Source: Chloroflexota bacterium
GTDB taxonomy: Bacteria; Chloroflexota; Anaerolineae; B4-G1
Direction: 5' to 3'
Assembly: GCA_003648085.1 (NCBI GenBank)
Contig: QMOC01000106.1
Location: 1 to 7,755 of the forward strand
DNA: 7,755 bases
Under the pieces are notes generated by a model, which made no database searches, had not been told where the DNA came from, and worked only from the letters and a program-made list of their open reading frames with translations. Positions 5,447 through 7,755 of the stretch are shown piece by piece; position 1 is the first letter of the stretch; each line of letters opens with the position of its first letter. Position numbers and translations under genes: made by a program.

Positions 5447-7755
5447 CTCTCCTCAGCCCGGTCCAATGCCGCCAGCACCCTCTCCGGCGTCAGCGGCAAC
5501 TCGTGGATGCGCACACCGATGGCATCCGCGACGGCGTTTGCCACAGCCGGGGCAGCCGGTGTAAGCGACGGCTCGCCGATGCCCTTGGCCCCAAACGGCC
5601 CCACACCCGTCCCCGATTCCAGGACAATTGCTTTCGTCACGGGGATATCGCATGAGGTGGGGATCAGATATTCGGACAGCGATGGCGTCTGGATCACCCC
5701 ATCCTTGACGATCACCTCCTCCATCAGCGCATAACCCAGTCCTTGGGCGCTGCCGCCCTGAATCTGCCCCACGACCGCAGCCGGATTAATGGCCCGGCCC
5801 ACATCGTGGCAGGCAACGCTCTTGAGCAGCGTGATCTCGCCTGTCTCAGTGTCCACCGCCACCTCAACGGCGTGGGCGCCAAAGGTGAAGTCAGGGAAAA
5901 TGTCTCCCTGGAGATTCTCTGGATCGAGTCTCGCGGTGAAAGGCGCTTTGAATAAGGCCAGGTTCGAAAGCGGCAACCCCTCGGCGGCGCACATCGCGGC
6001 CAGTTCCGCCAACGGCAGCGAGTCAGCGACAGAGCGAGTCGGCGATGGTGATTCGCTGATTCGCTGATTCGCTGACTCCTTGACAAACACCACCCCGTCT
6101 GCTATATCCAGGTTCGCTGGGTCTTCCTCAAAGTGCTTCGACGCCCGGTCGAGCAGCACCTTGCGCACCGCCCTGGCTGCCTGCAAGACGGCGTTGCCCG
6201 ACATATACAACTGGCGTGTGGCGGTCGTCGTGCCCGCCAGCGGCGTCAGCGCCGAGTCGGTACTGTAAATCGTCACGTCCTCCAGCCCCACCCCCAACAC
6301 CTCGGCGGCGATCTGGCAGAGGCTGTTCACCTGTCCAGCCCCCAGGTCGGGCACGCCGCAACGGATCACCACACTGCCATCCAGTTCGAGGCCAACCCAG
6401 GCGCGAGAGGTGTCGTGGAACCACATGATGCGGCCATAACTCTGCATGGTGGAGGCGAAGCCCCACCCCACCTTGACCGGCCCACGGTCGGGCGTCTTTT
6501 CGCCCAGCGCCTCCAGCGCCCGCGTAGCCGTCTCCTCCAGCCAGGCAGCGCTCCTGATGACCTGACCGGTGGAATTTCGGTCGCCCGTTCTGAGATAATT
6601 GACGCGCCGTACCTCCAGCGGATCCATCCCCAATGCCCTGGCAATCTCGTCCATCTGCTGCTCATGGGCGACGGCCGCCTGGGGGAAGCCGAAGCCACGG
6701 AAGGCGCTGGTGAAAGGATTGTTCGTCGCGACGGCCACACTGTCCACGCGGAGGTTGTCCACACGGTAGGGGCCCGGCGCTGCGACCGTGGCATAGAGCA
6801 ACACGTAGGGGCTCAAATAGGGGTAAGCCCCAGAATCGGCGATCATCTCAATCTCGGCGGCGGTAATGCGGCCGTTTTTCTTGACGCCGGTGCGGTGGGT
6901 GATGATGAACGGATGACGCTTGGAGTGCGCCTGGATGGACTCCTCGCGGGTATACGCCAGGCGCACAGGGCGGCGCGTGTGCTTGGCCAGCAACGCCAGG
7001 AAAATCTCGACGGTGATGTCCTCCTTGCCACCAAAGCCACCGCCCAACATAGTGCCCTGGATGTGGATCTTGTTGTGCGGGACTCCCACGGCCCTGGCAA
7101 TGCTGCGGAAGTGCTCCACCACCTGAGTACAGACGCGGATGTTGATCACATCTCGCTCGTCCACCCAGGCCACGCCGGCCTCCGGCTCTAGATAAGCGTG
7201 GTCAACGAAGGGCACGCGGAAGGTGTTCTCCACAACCACGTCGGCGGCGGCGAAGCCGGCCTCCACATCCCCTTTGCGGATCTTCCAGCGGGCGACGATG
7301 TTATCCGGTTCGTAGACGATAGGAGCACCGGGCTTCATCGCCTCCAGAGGGTCAAACACGCCCGGCAGCGGCTCGTACTCGACCTCGATCAACTCCAACG
7401 CCCGCTCGGCAACGTCCGGCGTCTCGGCCGCCACCAGCGCGATGGGCTCCCCCACGTACCGCACCCGGTCAGAGGCCAGCACCGGTGCCTCCGAACCGGC
7501 GCGAATCTTCTGCCCCGTCTGACCGGGCATGTCGGTGATAAGTTTGGCGTCCGGCAGGTCCGCAGCGGTGAGGACGCAGACGACGTCGGGCAGTGCCCGC
7601 GCTTTGCTCACGTCCAGCCGCCTGATGCGCGCCGAAGGAACAGTGCTGCGAAACACCTTGGCGTGCAACATATTGGGCAGCGTGAAATCGCCGGCGTAAA
7701 CAGTCGCACCCACCGCTTTGCTCAGCGCGTCCACCCGGCGCAGCGGTTTGCCCAC
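5437..7755 (-). CDS. Xanthine dehydrogenase family protein, molybdopterin-binding large subunit, 5' end cut by window
   Basis: The 772 visible residues belong to the molybdenum hydroxylase large-subunit family (xanthine dehydrogenase, aldehyde oxidase, CoxL-like), which adds water-derived oxygen to N-heterocycles or aldehydes. The ald_Xan_dh_C (a/b hammerhead) region covers about 10-130. Molybdopterin-binding motifs follow: MLGGGFGGKED (236-246), AFRGFGFPQ (351-359), GVPDLGAGQ (467-475), HDVGRAINP (650-658) and GAKGIGEPS (722-730) with probable catalytic Glu728. The AYRCSFR loop of true CO dehydrogenase is absent, so CO is unlikely as substrate; the real substrate cannot be told. The first visible codon is GTG of a VGKPLRRVDA motif that normally sits a few residues into these proteins, so the true start is probably just outside the window. 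Residues 559-580 are an 8-bp-repeat insert. The FAD and [2Fe-2S] subunits are not seen and are expected upstream. The stop is TAG. Confidence 0.93.
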   Translation of the reverse strand: MGKPLRRVDALSKAVGATVYAGDFTLPNMLHAKVFRSTVPSARIRRLDVSKARALPDVVCVLTAADLPDAKLITDMPGQTGQKIRAGSEAPVLASDRVRYVGEPIALVAAETPDVAERALELIEVEYEPLPGVFDPLEAMKPGAPIVYEPDNIVARWKIRKGDVEAGFAAADVVVENTFRVPFVDHAYLEPEAGVAWVDERDVINIRVCTQVVEHFRSIARAVGVPHNKIHIQGTMLGGGFGGKEDITVEIFLALLAKHTRRPVRLAYTREESIQAHSKRHPFIITHRTGVKKNGRITAAEIEMIADSGAYPYLSPYVLLYATVAAPGPYRVDNLRVDSVAVATNNPFTSAFRGFGFPQAAVAHEQQMDEIARALGMDPLEVRRVNYLRTGDRNSTGQVIRSAAWLEETATRALEALGEKTPDRGPVKVGWGFASTMQSYGRIMWFHDTSRAWVGLELDGSVVIRCGVPDLGAGQVNSLCQIAAEVLGVGLEDVTIYSTDSALTPLAGTTTATRQLYMSGNAVLQAARAVRKVLLDRASKHFEEDPANLDIADGVVFVKESANQRISESPSPTRSVADSLPLAELAAMCAAEGLPLSNLALFKAPFTARLDPENLQGDIFPDFTFGAHAVEVAVDTETGEITLLKSVACHDVGRAINPAAVVGQIQGGSAQGLGYALMEEVIVKDGVIQTPSLSEYLIPTSCDIPVTKAIVLESGTGVGPFGAKGIGEPSLTPAAPAVANAVADAIGVRIHELPLTPERVLAALDRAEESGD
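6017..6081. repeat. Palindromic 8-bp array inserted in frame in the hydroxylase gene
   Basis: The plus strand holds AGCGAGTC, AGCGACAG, AGCGAGTC, GGCGATGG and then, in the opposite sense, GATTCGCT three times and GACTCCTT. The two halves are inverted relative to each other, so an imperfect hairpin of about 24 paired positions around a short ACCATC-type loop can form. On the coding strand it stays open and gives residues 559-580 (ESANQRISESPSPTRSVADS) between DGVVFVK and LPLAELAAM. This is the only array in the window lying inside a gene rather than at an end. Confidence 0.85.

Noticed and set aside
6017..6081. Inverted repeat as a transcription terminator
   Set aside because: It lies in the middle of an intact, conserved coding frame, the stem is imperfect, and no U-rich tract follows it on the transcribed strand.
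5437..7755. True carbon monoxide dehydrogenase large subunit (CoxL)
   Set aside because: The active-site loop at 351-356 reads AFRGFG rather than the AYRCSFR of form I CO dehydrogenase, and no CoxM or CoxS gene is in view.

Overview
The window is a GC-rich, tightly packed bacterial segment. Five genes all lie on the minus strand and are read from right to left. In transcription order they are: the molybdenum-binding large subunit of a xanthine dehydrogenase/aldehyde oxidase family hydroxylase (7755 to 5437, 5' end cut by the window edge); a dihydropyrimidinase/hydantoinase-type amidohydrolase (5406 to 4027); indolepyruvate ferredoxin oxidoreductase alpha (iorA, 3996 to 2071); its beta subunit (iorB, 2069 to 1410); and the CoA-binding/alpha part of an ADP-forming acyl-CoA synthetase (1340 to 1, 3' end cut by the window edge). 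Gaps are 1 to 69 bases and no terminator-like hairpin is visible between genes, so one transcript is likely. Its promoter would lie beyond position 7755.

Functionally, iorAB and the ADP-forming synthetase are a classic pair. IOR converts aryl pyruvates (from Phe, Tyr or Trp) plus CoA to arylacetyl-CoA, CO2 and reduced ferredoxin. The synthetase then turns the acyl-CoA into the free acid while making ATP from ADP and phosphate. The two upstream genes are the kind used to hydroxylate and then open N-heterocycles such as purines, pyrimidines or hydantoins. Whether all five form one pathway cannot be read from the sequence. The iron-sulphur and FAD subunits expected for the hydroxylase, and the ATP-grasp (beta) part expected for the synthetase, are not in the window and are probably just outside it.

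The most striking content is not a gene. Every gene junction, plus the last codons of the synthetase fragment and one internal site in the hydroxylase gene, carries a short-period tandem array from one of three families: 8-bp GACTCGCT, 7-bp AAACGTG/ATGCGTG, and 7-bp ATCTCCA. These arrays are woven into the genes. They supply stop codons (hydroxylase, amidohydrolase), Shine-Dalgarno-like sequences (amidohydrolase, iorB), the N-terminus of IorB, the C-terminal tails of IorA and the synthetase fragment, and an in-frame palindromic insert in the hydroxylase. An exact 24-bp word of the 8-bp family occurs three times, twice direct and once inverted, so iorA is bracketed by inverted copies.

The organism is probably an anaerobic or facultative bacterium with ferredoxin-based metabolism. 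From general recollection, dispersed arrays of this kind together with high GC suggest an uncultured Chloroflexota (Anaerolineae-like) lineage. That is a low-confidence guess and was not checked. No RNA genes, insertion sequences or CRISPR arrays were seen.
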